In this document: piece by piece, positions 8,197 to 16,786 of the stretch
How positions within the stretch are numbered: position 1 is the first letter of the stretch
Layout: the number at the start of each line of letters is the position of its first letter
NCBI RefSeq assembly: GCF_000993785.3
Contig: NZ_CP009922.3
Location: forward strand, 1,550,001 to 1,614,000
DNA length: 64,000 nt
Source: Streptomyces xiamenensis
GTDB lineage: Bacteria > Actinomycetota > Actinomycetes > Streptomycetales > Streptomycetaceae
Reading direction: 5' to 3'
Program-made: the position numbers and the translations under genes
Notes under the pieces: model-generated
What the model saw: only the letters and a program-made list of their open reading frames with translations
Databases searched by the model: none
Told to the model about the DNA's origin: nothing

Positions 8197-9564
8197 TCAG
8201 CGACCCGGAACGAACGGCGGCGCGGCAGGTCCCGACGGCACGGCCGGCAGGCCCTCCGCATGCGGCGACTCCCGTACGTCCGGCGCCTCCGGCGCGGCCG
8301 GTGCCCCCGGTGCGGCCGGCGCGCCCCGCACCTCCGCCCGGGCCGCCAGCCGCGCGTCCGCACGGTCCGGCGCGTACAGATGCTCCACCACCATCGCGCC
8401 CGCGCCCGCCAGACCCGCGTGGTCCCCCAGCCGGCCCGTCACCACCTGGAGTTCCGCCGTGGTCCGCGGCATCGCCCGCTGGTACAGCAGCTCCCGCACC
8501 CCGGTCAGGAACGGCGGCCCCGCCAGATCCCCGGCGATCACCAGCACCCCGGGATTCAGCAGCGTCACGACGGTGGCCAGCACCTCCCCGACCTGCCGCC
8601 CGGCCGCCCGCGCCAGCCGCACCGCGTCCGGCTGCCCGATCGCCAGTTGGTCGCGCACCCCGGACCCCGAGGCCGTCGGTACCCCGGCCGCCGTGAGCTG
8701 CTCCGCCAGCGCCCGGCCACTGGCCACCGCCGCCAGACAGCCGTACGAACCGCACCGGCACAGCGCGTCCGGGAACCCGCTCAGCCGGATGTGCCCGATG
8801 TCCCCGGCACCGCCGTCGATGCCCCGGTACATCTCACCGTCGACCACCACCCCGGCGCCGATCCCGGTGGACACCTTGACCAGCAGAAACGCCGAGCAGT
8901 CCGGGAACCCCAGGCGCTGCTCGGCGTACGCCATCACATTGGCGTCGTTCTCTATCAGGACGGGCAGCCCGTCCTCGCCCTCGGCCGCACCGCCACCCGT
9001 GTGGCGCAGCAGGGCCGCGCGCAGGGCCTCGCGCACCGGGAAGCCGTCCCACCCGGGCATCATCGGCGGCTGGACGATCTCCCCCGAGGCGAAGTCCACC
9101 GGCCCGGGCACCGAGAGCCCGACCCCGCAGACCTTCTCCATGCCAGTGCCGGCCTTCGTCAGCAGCTCCGCGAACCAGGCCCCGAGCCGGTCGAGGACCA
9201 CCGCGGGCCCGTCGTCGATCAGCAGCCGCCCCGCGTGCTCGGCGAGCACCTCGCCGCTCAGGTCCAGCACGGCCACGCGGGCGTTCCGCGTCTCCAGGTC
9301 GGCAACCAGGACCACCGCGTGCGACCCGTCGAACTCCAGTCGGACCGCCGGGCGCCCGCCGGTCGGATCCGCCACCGGATCACCGGCGTGCTCGCGCACC
9401 CAGCCGGCCCGGAACAGCTGATCGAGGCGGGCGGAGACGGTGGACCGTGACAGTCCCGTCACCCGCTGCAGTTCTCCCCGGGTGCCCGCCTGCCCCCGGC
9501 GGATCAACCGGAGCAGATGCCCGGCGCTCGCCTGGTTCATGGGCTTGGGCTGGTTCATGGGCAC
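8197..9564 (-). CDS. ROK-family transcriptional regulator
   Basis: Sugar-responsive repressor of the ROK (NagC/XylR) family, 455 aa. The N-terminal winged helix (about 8-70) reads LLRLIRRGQAGTRGELQRVTGLSRSTVSARL. The kinase-fold domain has GVGLSVPGPVD, IENDANVMAYAEQRLG, STGIGAGVVVDGEMYRG and the ROK zinc motif region GHIRLSG...CRCGSYGCL. The last 55 residues are an Ala/Pro-rich, probably disordered tail, longer than usual for the family. The ATG at 9564 is used; a second ATG seven codons later is also possible. It is divergent from the glycosidase pair at 9712-13144 with 147 bp between them, so it probably controls those genes. Confidence 0.88.
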   Translation of the reverse strand: MPMNQPKPMNQASAGHLLRLIRRGQAGTRGELQRVTGLSRSTVSARLDQLFRAGWVREHAGDPVADPTGGRPAVRLEFDGSHAVVLVADLETRNARVAVLDLSGEVLAEHAGRLLIDDGPAVVLDRLGAWFAELLTKAGTGMEKVCGVGLSVPGPVDFASGEIVQPPMMPGWDGFPVREALRAALLRHTGGGAAEGEDGLPVLIENDANVMAYAEQRLGFPDCSAFLLVKVSTGIGAGVVVDGEMYRGIDGGAGDIGHIRLSGFPDALCRCGSYGCLAAVASGRALAEQLTAAGVPTASGSGVRDQLAIGQPDAVRLARAAGRQVGEVLATVVTLLNPGVLVIAGDLAGPPFLTGVRELLYQRAMPRTTAELQVVTGRLGDHAGLAGAGAMVVEHLYAPDRADARLAARAEVRGAPAAPGAPAAPEAPDVRESPHAEGLPAVPSGPAAPPFVPGR

Positions 9565-9711
9565 CGGTCCATCTCCGGTCGCGATCTGATGACGTTCGCC
9601 ACTTCATCTTGTGATGGAGATATTACAGCGCTACTTTTGCGTGTTAAGTAGACGTAACTCTACGGTGTCATCGACAAAAACGGTGGCCCCGAACCTGCTT
9701 CCGGAGTTCAC

Positions 9712-11214
9712 GTGGAACGAGCCGAACAGACCAGCACCCTCCACCCCCTCACCCCCGACGCGATCAGCGCCTACGACGGTGCCTGCCACGTACTCCTCGA
9801 CAACTGGACCGGCTCCTCCACCATCCCCTCGCACAGCCTCTACCCGCACCAGTGGAGCTGGGACTCCGGCTTCATCGCCATCGGCCAGCGGCACCTGTCC
9901 CCGCTGCGCGCCCAGCAAGAGCTGGAAACCCTGCTCGCCGCCCAGTGGGGGGACGGCCGCATCCCGCACATCGTGTTCCACCCCGAGGTGCCCCTCGCCG
10001 CCTACTTCCCCAGCCCGGACTTCTGGCGCAGCACCACCGCGGGGCGCGGCGCGGGAGCCGGCGCCCCGACCGCCCCCGAGACCTCCGGCATCGTCCAGCC
10101 GCCCATCCACGCGCTCGCCGCCTGGCTGGTGCACCAGGCCGACCCCGACACCTCGCAGCGGCGCGGCTTCCTCGTGCGCGTCTACCCCAAGCTGGCCGCC
10201 TGGCAGCGCTACCTCACCGAGCGCCGCGACCTCGGCGGGCACGGCCTGGCCTCGATCGTCCATCCGTGGGAATCCGGCATGGACAACAGCCCCAGCTGGG
10301 ACCAGCCGCTGGCCGCCGTCCCACCCGCCGCCCCCGGCTCCTTCACCCGCGCCGACCTCGCCCACGGCGCGCCCTGCGACCGGCCGACGGATCTCGACTA
10401 CCGCAAGTACGTACGGCTCGCCCTCGACTACCGCGACCACGGGTACCGCGACGATCTCGCCCCGCACCCCTTCGCCGTCGAGGACCCGGCCTTCAACGCC
10501 CTGCTCATCGCCTCCGAGCACGCGCTCGCCGAGATCGCGATGGAGATCGGCGAGGACTCCTCCGCCCACCTGGTGCGCGCCGAGGAGTGCACCGCGGCGC
10601 TGCGCGAGCGGCTGTGGGACGAGGACGCCGGGCAGTTCTTCAGCTTCGACGTACGCGCCGGGTCACGGGTGCGCGAACGCAGCGCGGCCGGGCTGATCCC
10701 GCTGATCGTGCCGGGGCTGCCCGCCCCGGTCGCCCGGGCGCTGATCGACACGCTCACCGGGCCGCACTTCGGCCTCGGCGACATCACCGCCATGGCGCCC
10801 AGCTACGCGCTGACCGGCGCCGCCTTCGACGCCAGCCGCTACTGGCGCGGCCCGGCCTGGTTCAACGTCAACTGGCTGCTGGAACGCGGGCTGCGCAGGT
10901 ACGGGCAGCCACGCCGCGCCGCCGCGCTGCGCGCCGCCATGCTGCGGGCCGCCGTCGCGTCGGACTTCACCGAGTACGTGGACCCGTACACGGGCGCGGC
11001 CCGCGGCAGCCGCGACTTCGGCTGGACGGCCGCGCTCACCATCGATCTGCTGGCCCAGGGCGCCACCGACAGCCTGGCCACCGGCGCCACCGGCACGACC
11101 GGCTCCATCAGCTCCACCAGCACTGCCACCACCACATCAACCGAGCATTCCGAGCCACAGGCCGCAGGGGGGCTTCGTGACCACCACCACGCACCACAAA
11201 CAGCTCGTCCATGA
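9712..11214 (+). CDS. MGH1-like (GH63/trehalase-fold) glycoside hydrolase
   Basis: Cytoplasmic alpha-glycosidase-like enzyme (500 aa) with an (alpha/alpha)6 barrel of the MGH1/GH63 type. Motifs include YPHQWSWDSGFIAIG near residue 44, HPWESGMDNSPSWD near 184 (the acidic catalytic region of the family), and YWRGPAWFNVNWLLERG near 383. No signal peptide is seen. The GTG start at 9712 follows CCGGAG. The C-terminus ends in a Thr/Ser-rich tail, and its last 38 bp overlap the next gene in another frame. With the ROK regulator upstream and the debranching-type enzyme downstream this looks like a sugar-catabolic cluster. The substrate (mannosylglycerate, glucosylglycerate or an oligosaccharide) cannot be decided here. 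Confidence 0.82.
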   Translation: MERAEQTSTLHPLTPDAISAYDGACHVLLDNWTGSSTIPSHSLYPHQWSWDSGFIAIGQRHLSPLRAQQELETLLAAQWGDGRIPHIVFHPEVPLAAYFPSPDFWRSTTAGRGAGAGAPTAPETSGIVQPPIHALAAWLVHQADPDTSQRRGFLVRVYPKLAAWQRYLTERRDLGGHGLASIVHPWESGMDNSPSWDQPLAAVPPAAPGSFTRADLAHGAPCDRPTDLDYRKYVRLALDYRDHGYRDDLAPHPFAVEDPAFNALLIASEHALAEIAMEIGEDSSAHLVRAEECTAALRERLWDEDAGQFFSFDVRAGSRVRERSAAGLIPLIVPGLPAPVARALIDTLTGPHFGLGDITAMAPSYALTGAAFDASRYWRGPAWFNVNWLLERGLRRYGQPRRAAALRAAMLRAAVASDFTEYVDPYTGAARGSRDFGWTAALTIDLLAQGATDSLATGATGTTGSISSTSTATTTSTEHSEPQAAGGLRDHHHAPQTARP

Positions 11215-13144
11215 CGGGACCTTCGCGGCGGTGGGCCCCTCGGGGGACATCACCGGCGAACGCGGTGCCTGGCCGGACGGCCTGTTCGCGCGGGACGCCC
11301 GGCACCTCAGCCGCTGGCAGCTGACGATCGACGGCAGCACCCCGACCGTCCTGGTCCCCGCCTCCGACGACCTGACCGCCACCGCCACCACCGTGGTCAC
11401 CCGCCCGGGCAGCCGGGCGGAGGCGCCGGCCCACACCGTCTTCCGGCAGCAGACCGTCTCCACCGCCGCGCTGACCGAGCGGCTGCGGCTGCGCAGCAAC
11501 CGGGGCGAGGAATCCACCGTCTTACTCGCGCTCACCGTGGACGCCGACTTCGCCGACCAGTTCGAGCTGCGCTCCGATCACCGCTGGTACGAGAAGCCGC
11601 ACGCGGTGCGTACCCGTCAGGCGTTGCCGGACGGCGTCGAGTTCGGCTACCGGCGGCGCGACTGGGAGGCCCGCACGGTGGTCACCACCGAACCGGCCCC
11701 CGACGCCGTCGAGGAGACCGGCAGCGGCGCGCGCCGGCTGTGCTGGGTGCTGCGGCTCCCGCCGCACGGCACCGCGGAGCTGCTGCTGCGGGTCACCGCC
11801 CATCCGCACGTGGCGCCGGAGCCGGTGCCCGCCGCCGTCGTCCCGCAGCCGGCGGCGCCGGAGGACGGCGCACCGCGCGGCGTGGCCCCGTCCGGCTGGC
11901 CGGAGCTGGACCGGGCCTGCGAGCGCGGGCTCGCCGACCTCGACGGGCTGCGGATGGCCGCCACCGGACCGGAGGGCGAAACGGTTCACGTACCGGCCGC
12001 CGGGGTGCCGTGGTTCCTGACCCTGCTGGGGCGGCACGCCCTGATCACCTCCCTCTTCGCCCTCCGCGACCGCCCGGAGCTGGCCCGGGGCACGCTGCTG
12101 GCGCTCGCCGCCGCCCAGGCCCGCGAGGCCGACCCGGCGCGCATCGCGCAGCCGGGCAAGATCGTCCACGAGGTGCGCCACGGGGAGCTGGCCCACTTCC
12201 GGCAGGTGCCCTACGACCGCTACTACGGCTCGGTCGACAGCACCCCGCTCTTCTTGGTGCTGCTCGACGCGTACGCCGTCGCACACGGTCCGGAGCTGGC
12301 CCGCCGCCTGGAGCCGCACGCCCGTGCCGCGGTGCGCTGGATGCTGACGGACGGCGGCCTGGAGGAGCACGGCTACCTGCGCTACCGGGCCGACGAGGGC
12401 GGGCTCGCCAACCAGAGCTGGAAGGATTCGGCCCGCGCGATCTGCTTCACGGACGGTTCCCCGGCCAAGGGCGTGATCAGCGCGGCCACCGCACAGGGAT
12501 ACGCGTTCGACGCGCTGACCCGTACCGCGGGCCTGGCCCGTACGGTGTGGGGCGACGCAGGCTACGCGGACGGGCTCCAGGAGCGGGCCGACCAACTGAG
12601 GAACCGTTTTCTCAACGACTTCTGGCTGCCGGCCGACCGCTTCCCCGCCCTCGCGCTGGACGGCATCGGCCGCCGCGCGGACGCCCTGGGCTCGGACGCG
12701 GGCCATCTGCTGTGGTCCGGCATCCTGGACCAGGACCGGGCCGAGGCCGTCGCCCGCCGGCTGCTGTCCCCCGACTTCTTCTCCGGCTGGGGCATCCGCA
12801 CCGTGGCCGCCGGCCAGGGCGCGTACCACCCGCTGTCCTACCACCGCGGCGGCGTGTGGCCGCACGACAACGCCATCGCCGCGCTCGGCCTGGCCCGGTA
12901 CGGGCTGCACGAGCAGGCCCGTACGGTGGCCGGCGCGATCGTGGACGTGGCGGCGCGCAGCGGGTGGCGGCTGGCCGAGGTGATCGCCGGGTACGACCGC
13001 GAGGACCGGCTCGGCCCGGTGCCCTACCCGCACGCCTGCTCGCCGCAGGCCTGGTCGGCGGCGGCACCCCTGGCGCTGCGCACGGCGGTCGGCGCGGCGA
13101 CGCCGGCCGTACGCGAGCCGGCCGCGGCCGCACAAACCGGGTGA
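11177..13144 (+). CDS. Glycogen-debranching N-terminal domain protein (amylo-alpha-1,6-glucosidase-like)
   Basis: Protein of 655 aa with the N-terminal debranching-type beta-sandwich (about 1-220: GTFAAVGPSGDI, FARDARHLSRWQLTIDG) followed by an (alpha/alpha)6 barrel (about 240-630) with the motifs VPWFLTLLGRHALITS, YDRYYGSVDSTPLFLV, NQSWKDSARAI and YHRGGVWPHDNAIAALG. It is expected to trim alpha-linked sugars in the cytoplasm. The GTG at 11177 lies behind a G-run (GCAGGGGGGC) and overlaps the upstream gene by 38 bp, so translation is likely coupled. It ends 34 bp before the TPR protein gene. The family is often annotated as glycogen debranching protein, but true glycogen debranching is unproven. 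Confidence 0.85.
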   Translation: MTTTTHHKQLVHDGTFAAVGPSGDITGERGAWPDGLFARDARHLSRWQLTIDGSTPTVLVPASDDLTATATTVVTRPGSRAEAPAHTVFRQQTVSTAALTERLRLRSNRGEESTVLLALTVDADFADQFELRSDHRWYEKPHAVRTRQALPDGVEFGYRRRDWEARTVVTTEPAPDAVEETGSGARRLCWVLRLPPHGTAELLLRVTAHPHVAPEPVPAAVVPQPAAPEDGAPRGVAPSGWPELDRACERGLADLDGLRMAATGPEGETVHVPAAGVPWFLTLLGRHALITSLFALRDRPELARGTLLALAAAQAREADPARIAQPGKIVHEVRHGELAHFRQVPYDRYYGSVDSTPLFLVLLDAYAVAHGPELARRLEPHARAAVRWMLTDGGLEEHGYLRYRADEGGLANQSWKDSARAICFTDGSPAKGVISAATAQGYAFDALTRTAGLARTVWGDAGYADGLQERADQLRNRFLNDFWLPADRFPALALDGIGRRADALGSDAGHLLWSGILDQDRAEAVARRLLSPDFFSGWGIRTVAAGQGAYHPLSYHRGGVWPHDNAIAALGLARYGLHEQARTVAGAIVDVAARSGWRLAEVIAGYDREDRLGPVPYPHACSPQAWSAAAPLALRTAVGAATPAVREPAAAAQTG

Positions 13145-13178
13145 CGGCCGGGTCCGCGCCGTGGGAGGGTCGGGCTCC

Positions 13179-13685
13179 ATGAGCACCGACGACACGCACG
13201 AGGGCGGCTGGGACGAGCGGCTGGCGGCCCTGTGGGACGCCTGCGAGGACCTCGAACCGGCCGCCTTCCGCGCACGGATGGCCGCGCTGGCGGCCGAGCG
13301 GCCCGGCGAGGCCCGCGCCCTGTTCGAGCTGGCCTCCGCCCACGACGCCACCGACAGCGAGGAAGCGGCGGCCGGACTCTACGAGGAGGCCTTCGCCGCG
13401 GGCCTCACCGGGGAACTGCGCGTGCAGGCGGCCGTCCAGTACGCCAGCACGCTGCGCAATCTGGGCCGGGCCGAGGAGGGCGCGGCACTGCTGGCCGCCG
13501 AACGCGCGGCGGGGCACGGGGTGCTGACGGACGAGATCAACACGTTCGCCGCGCTCGCCCTGCTCGACCTGGGCCGGGACCGGGAGGCGGCGCTGCTGGC
13601 GCTGCGCACCCTCACCCCGCATCTGCGCCGCTACCGCGCCTCGGTGAGCGGATATCTGGACGACCTGGAGAGGGAAGGCTGCTAG
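13179..13685 (+). CDS. Tetratricopeptide repeat protein
   Basis: Small helical protein of 168 aa, almost all alpha-helix, with TPR-like repeats: for example [40 protein letters not shown] and [21 protein letters not shown]. No signal peptide or TM. I chose ATG13179, behind GGGAGGG at 13162-13168; a GTG 18 bases earlier is in frame. Related actinobacterial proteins are annotated only as TPR proteins, so the role is unknown. A hairpin 40 bp past its stop may end the transcript. Confidence 0.72.
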   Translation: MSTDDTHEGGWDERLAALWDACEDLEPAAFRARMAALAAERPGEARALFELASAHDATDSEEAAAGLYEEAFAAGLTGELRVQAAVQYASTLRNLGRAEEGAALLAAERAAGHGVLTDEINTFAALALLDLGRDREAALLALRTLTPHLRRYRASVSGYLDDLEREGC

Positions 13686-13724
13686 CCTGACCGGCATGTC
13701 GAGTCCCGAGGCGTCCAGAAGCTA

Positions 13725-13744
13725 GCCACCGGTCATCCGGTGGC
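13725..13744 (+). terminator. Hairpin after the TPR gene
   Basis: Perfect 8-bp stem GCCACCGG/CCGGTGGC with loop TCAT, 39 bp past the TPR gene stop. It lacks a U-tract, which is common for Streptomyces terminators. Confidence 0.45.
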
Positions 13745-13812
13745 GCCGGCCGAGCCCTCCTCGACGGATCACCTGTTCCGGCACGCTCTGTGCTGTGCCG
13801 TGCTCCCCGCTG

Positions 13813-13884
13813 TCCGCGCGTTCGCGTGTCCGCGCGTTCGCGTGTCTGCGCATTCGTGCGTCTGCGCGTTCGTGCGTCTGCGCG
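13813..13884. repeat. Tandem array of a 16-bp unit, about 4.5 copies
   Basis: Units start at 13813, 13829, 13845 and 13861, with a partial copy at 13877. The first two are identical (TCCGCGCGTTCGCGTG) and the later ones differ at a few positions (TCTGCGC[A/G]TTCGTGCG). Sixteen is not a multiple of three and no gene spans the array, so it is a non-coding minisatellite in the leader or promoter region of the MFS gene. Copy number may vary between strains. Confidence 0.85.
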
Positions 13885-13987
13885 GGCCCGCTTCCGTCGT
13901 GCTGTTCCACGCTCCTTCCGTGCCGCACCCGATCGACCGGTGCCGTGTTCCCCACCGGTATCCACCGATCACTCACGGAGCCTTCTC

Positions 13988-15235
13988 ATGCCTGGCCACC
14001 CCAGGGAATCCATGCCGCCCACCGTCCATCTCCTCGCGCTGGCGGTCTTCGCCCAGGGCACCTCCGAGTTCATGCTGGCCGGCCTGGTGCCGGACATCGC
14101 GGCCGATCTCGGCGTCTCCCTCTCCGAGGCGGGGCTGCTGACCTCCGCCTTCGCCGTCGGCATGGCGGTCGGCGCCCCGCTGATGGCGCTGCTCTGCCGG
14201 CGTCTGCCGCCCCGCGCGACACTCGCCGCGTTCCTCGCCGTCTTCGTCCTCGTCCATGTCGTCGGCGCGCTGACCGGCAGCTTCGCCGTCCTGCTGGCCA
14301 CCCGGGTCGCCGGGGCGCTGGCGAACGCCGGGTTCATGGCGGTCGGGCTGACCACCGCCACCGCGCTCGTCCCGGCCGACGCCAAGGGCCGGGCACTGTC
14401 CGTCCTGCTCGGCGGCACCACGCTCGCCTGCGTGGCCGGGGTGCCCGGCGGGGCGCTGCTCGGCCAGCTGTGGGGCTGGCGGGCGGCGTTCTGGGCGGTC
14501 GCGCTGGTGACGCTGCCGGCGATCGCCGCCGTGCTGACGTCCGTACCGGGCGCGCCGAAGGGCGCGGAAAGCACCGCCACCGACGGACCGCCGCTCGACG
14601 CGCGTGCCGAGCTGCGGGTGCTGCGCGCGCCCCGGCTGCTGGTGACGCTGCTGCTGGGCGCGCTGGTCAACGGGGCGACGTTCTGCTCGTTCACCTTTCT
14701 GGCACCGGTGATCACGGAGGTCGCCGGGCTGGGCGCCGGTGCGGTGCCGGGGCTGCTGGCGCTGTTCGGGATCGGGTCGTTCCTGGGGGTGCGGATCGGT
14801 GGCCGGTTCGCCGACACGCGCCCCGTGCCGCTGCTCGCCGGGGGCGGGGTGGCGCTGGCGGCCGGCTGGGCGGTGTTCGCGCTGAGCGCCGCGCACCCGG
14901 TGGCGGTGCTCGTCCTGGTGCCGGCCCTGGGCACGCTGTCCTTCGCGGTGGGCAGCACCCTGATCTCGCAGGTGCTGTACGCGGCGGCCGGTGCCCCGAC
15001 CCTGGCGGGCAGTTTCGCGACCGCCTGCCTGAACATCGGCGCGGCGGCGGGCCCCTGGCTGGGCGGGGTGGTGATCGCGGCCGGGCTGGGCCTGCGTTCC
15101 CCGCTGTGGGTGAGCGCGGCGCTGGTGACGGCGGCCCTGCTCACCGCCGCCGTCGCGGCGGCGGCCCGGGCCCGCACGGCCACACCGCCACCGGCGGCCC
15201 CCGCACCGGAGGTCCGGGCCGTGCCCGAGGCGTGA
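13988..15235 (+). CDS. MFS drug exporter, Cmx/CmlR (chloramphenicol efflux) type
   Basis: Inner-membrane proton antiporter of the 12-TM major facilitator superfamily (415 aa). The opening LALAVFAQGTSEFMLAGLVPDIAADLGVSLSEAGLLTSAF and the loop ALLCRRLPPR resemble the actinobacterial chloramphenicol exporters Cmx/CmlR and the AraJ-like group. ATG13988 has CGGAG upstream; longer in-frame extensions run through the tandem-repeat leader and are unlikely. It is monocistronic. A short ACCCCG-GTA-CGGGGT hairpin (15263-15277) follows the gene, and then the MITE-like element. The true substrate is unproven; other amphiphilic compounds are possible. Confidence 0.85.
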   Translation: MPGHPRESMPPTVHLLALAVFAQGTSEFMLAGLVPDIAADLGVSLSEAGLLTSAFAVGMAVGAPLMALLCRRLPPRATLAAFLAVFVLVHVVGALTGSFAVLLATRVAGALANAGFMAVGLTTATALVPADAKGRALSVLLGGTTLACVAGVPGGALLGQLWGWRAAFWAVALVTLPAIAAVLTSVPGAPKGAESTATDGPPLDARAELRVLRAPRLLVTLLLGALVNGATFCSFTFLAPVITEVAGLGAGAVPGLLALFGIGSFLGVRIGGRFADTRPVPLLAGGGVALAAGWAVFALSAAHPVAVLVLVPALGTLSFAVGSTLISQVLYAAAGAPTLAGSFATACLNIGAAAGPWLGGVVIAAGLGLRSPLWVSAALVTAALLTAAVAAAARARTATPPPAAPAPEVRAVPEA

Positions 15236-15318
15236 CGTCCGGGCGGCCGGGGGCACTGCCGCACCCCGGTACGGGGTCAACTTGCCGTGCTCCCCCGGCC
15301 GCCTCGCCCGGACCGGGC

Positions 15319-15513
15319 CTAGGCCCTGTCTGACACATCCCGCCTGGCCCACGTCGCCTGGCACGGCACCTCGCTGCGTTGTCGAGACGCCCAAGTAGCC
15401 CACTACGAGGACGCCCCTCCGCCTTGCGATGCTCCCCCAGCCTTCGGCCGGGAGGTGCCCCCAGCACCAGACAACGCGGGCCTGACCGGCGCCATGTGTC
15501 AGACAGGACCTAG
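15319..15513. mobile_element. MITE-like element of 195 bp with 20-bp terminal inverted repeats
   Basis: The left end CTAGGCCCTGTCTGACACAT and the reverse complement of the right end, CTAGGTCCTGTCTGACACAT, match at 19 of 20 positions, and similarity continues weakly inwards (GCGCC/CCGCC, GGCC). The interior encodes nothing convincing. Both ends carry CTAG, which could be a 4-bp target duplication or part of the repeat. From memory, similar short sequences recur between genes in Streptomyces, which would make it a non-autonomous element mobilised in trans. Its right end contains the stop codon of dusB. Confidence 0.75.
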
Positions 15514-16649
15514 CCGCCCGAGGTGTCCAGTTCGGCGTCGGCCGCCACCCCCGCGCAGTCGTAGGGGTCGCCCAGCCAGCCATCGGGCAGCGCCACCTTG
15601 TTGCGGCCCGAGGTGCGGCCCCGGGGGCCGTCCGCCCCCGCGGGCCACTCCTGGGTCAGGTCCAGCTCGTTCAGCAAGGTGGCCAGCTCGTCCAGGGAGC
15701 CGGCCACCGCCAGCCGGCGCCGGGCCTCCGAGCCGACCGAGAAGCCCTTGGTGTACCAGGCGACATGCTTGCGGAAGTCGATGACGCCGCGCGCCTCGTC
15801 GCCCAGCCACTCCCCCAGCAGCCGGGCGTGCCGCACCATCACCTCGGCGACCTCGGCGAGCGAGGGCCGCGCGTACGCCTGTGGCCCCCGCCCGTCGAAG
15901 GCGGCCACCAGATCGCCGAACAGCCAGGGCCGGCCCAGGCAGCCGCGCCCCACGACCACCCCGTCGCAGCCGGTCTCGCGCATCATCCGTACCGCGTCCT
16001 CCGCGGTCCAGATGTCGCCGTTGCCGAGCACCGGGATCTCGGGCACGGCCTCCTTCAGCCGGGCGATGGCCGACCAGTCGGCCTGCCCGCCGTAGTGCTG
16101 CGCGGCGGTCCTGCCGTGCAGGGCGATGGACGTCACGCCCTCCTCGACGGCGATCCGTCCCGCGTCCAGGTAGGTCAGGTGGTCGTCGTCGATGCCCTTG
16201 CGCATCTTCATCGTCACCGGCAGCGCCCCCGCGTGCCGTACGGCCTCCCGCAGGATGGCGCGCAGCAGCGGCCGCTTGTACGGCAGGGCGGACCCGCCGC
16301 CGCGCCGGGTCACCTTGGGGACGGGGCAGCCGAAGTTCAGGTCGATGTGGTCGGCGAGATCCTCGTCGGCGATCATGCGCACGGCCCGCCCGACGGTGAC
16401 CGGGTCCACGCCGTACAGCTGGATGGAGCGCGGCTTCTCTGCGGCGTCGAAATGAACGAGCTGCATGGTCTTCTCGTTGCGCTCGACCAGCGCCCGGGTG
16501 GTGATCATCTCGCTGACGAACAGGCCCCGGCCCCCGGAGAACTCCCGGCACAGGGTGCGGAACGGCGCGTTGGTGATCCCGGCCATGGGGGCGAGCACCA
16601 CGGGCGGGTCGACGGTGTGCGGTCCGATCTGGAGGGGCGGTGCGGTCAT
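15510..16649 (-). CDS. dusB: tRNA-dihydrouridine synthase
   Basis: Flavin enzyme that reduces specific uridines of tRNA to dihydrouridine (379 aa). The TIM-barrel motifs are clear: VVLAPMAGITNAPFR, IDLNFGCPVPKVTRRGGGSAL (catalytic Cys in the loop), VTMKMRKGIDDDH, IALHGRTAAQHYGG, VLGNGDIW and CDGVVVGRGCLGRPWLF. I start it at ATG16649; longer frames reach into the palindromic region upstream and lack a ribosome site. The C-terminus ends LDTSGG, and the stop TAG (15510-15512) lies inside the CTAG end of the MITE-like element, so the native stop may have been replaced. It is divergent from the aldo/keto reductase. Confidence 0.93.
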   Translation of the reverse strand: MTAPPLQIGPHTVDPPVVLAPMAGITNAPFRTLCREFSGGRGLFVSEMITTRALVERNEKTMQLVHFDAAEKPRSIQLYGVDPVTVGRAVRMIADEDLADHIDLNFGCPVPKVTRRGGGSALPYKRPLLRAILREAVRHAGALPVTMKMRKGIDDDHLTYLDAGRIAVEEGVTSIALHGRTAAQHYGGQADWSAIARLKEAVPEIPVLGNGDIWTAEDAVRMMRETGCDGVVVGRGCLGRPWLFGDLVAAFDGRGPQAYARPSLAEVAEVMVRHARLLGEWLGDEARGVIDFRKHVAWYTKGFSVGSEARRRLAVAGSLDELATLLNELDLTQEWPAGADGPRGRTSGRNKVALPDGWLGDPYDCAGVAADAELDTSGG

Positions 16650-16731
16650 TCCCCCATTGTCCCGTACGCGTCCGGCTGCTCCGCCGCGCCGGGTGGGGGC
16701 CCCGGGCTCCGGTCGATGACCCCCCACCTCC

Positions 16732-16775
16732 GCCACATGGAATGACAGATTTTGAAATCTGTCATTCCATGTGGC
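16732..16775. promoter_or_regulatory. 44-bp palindromic operator with 21-bp perfect arms
   Basis: The arms are 16732-16752 (core TGACAGATTT) and its exact complement 16755-16775, separated by TG. The site lies 11 bp before the ATG of the aldo/keto reductase and covers a possible -35 (TTGAAA, 16752-16757) and the spacer of its promoter. A TetR gene follows the reductase, so this is the likely operator of that repressor. It also lies 82 bp upstream of dusB. Symmetry is seen directly; the binding partner is inferred. Confidence 0.85.
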
Positions 16776-16786
16776 ACGCTCGACCC

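Larger units (their letters stand above)
13686..13987. other. Intergenic region of 302 bp upstream of the MFS exporter
   Basis: There is no credible gene here. It contains a terminator-like hairpin (13725-13744), a 16-bp tandem repeat array (13813-13884) and the leader of the exporter gene, whose ribosome site CGGAG is about 10 bp before ATG13988. Confidence 0.55.

Noticed and set aside
13813..13884. CRISPR array
   Set aside because: Units are 16 bp and directly adjacent with no unique spacers, and no cas genes are near.
13740..13987. Leader peptide for translational attenuation of the drug exporter
   Set aside because: No short frame with a ribosome site and plausible stall sequence was found; the open frames cross the repeat array by chance.
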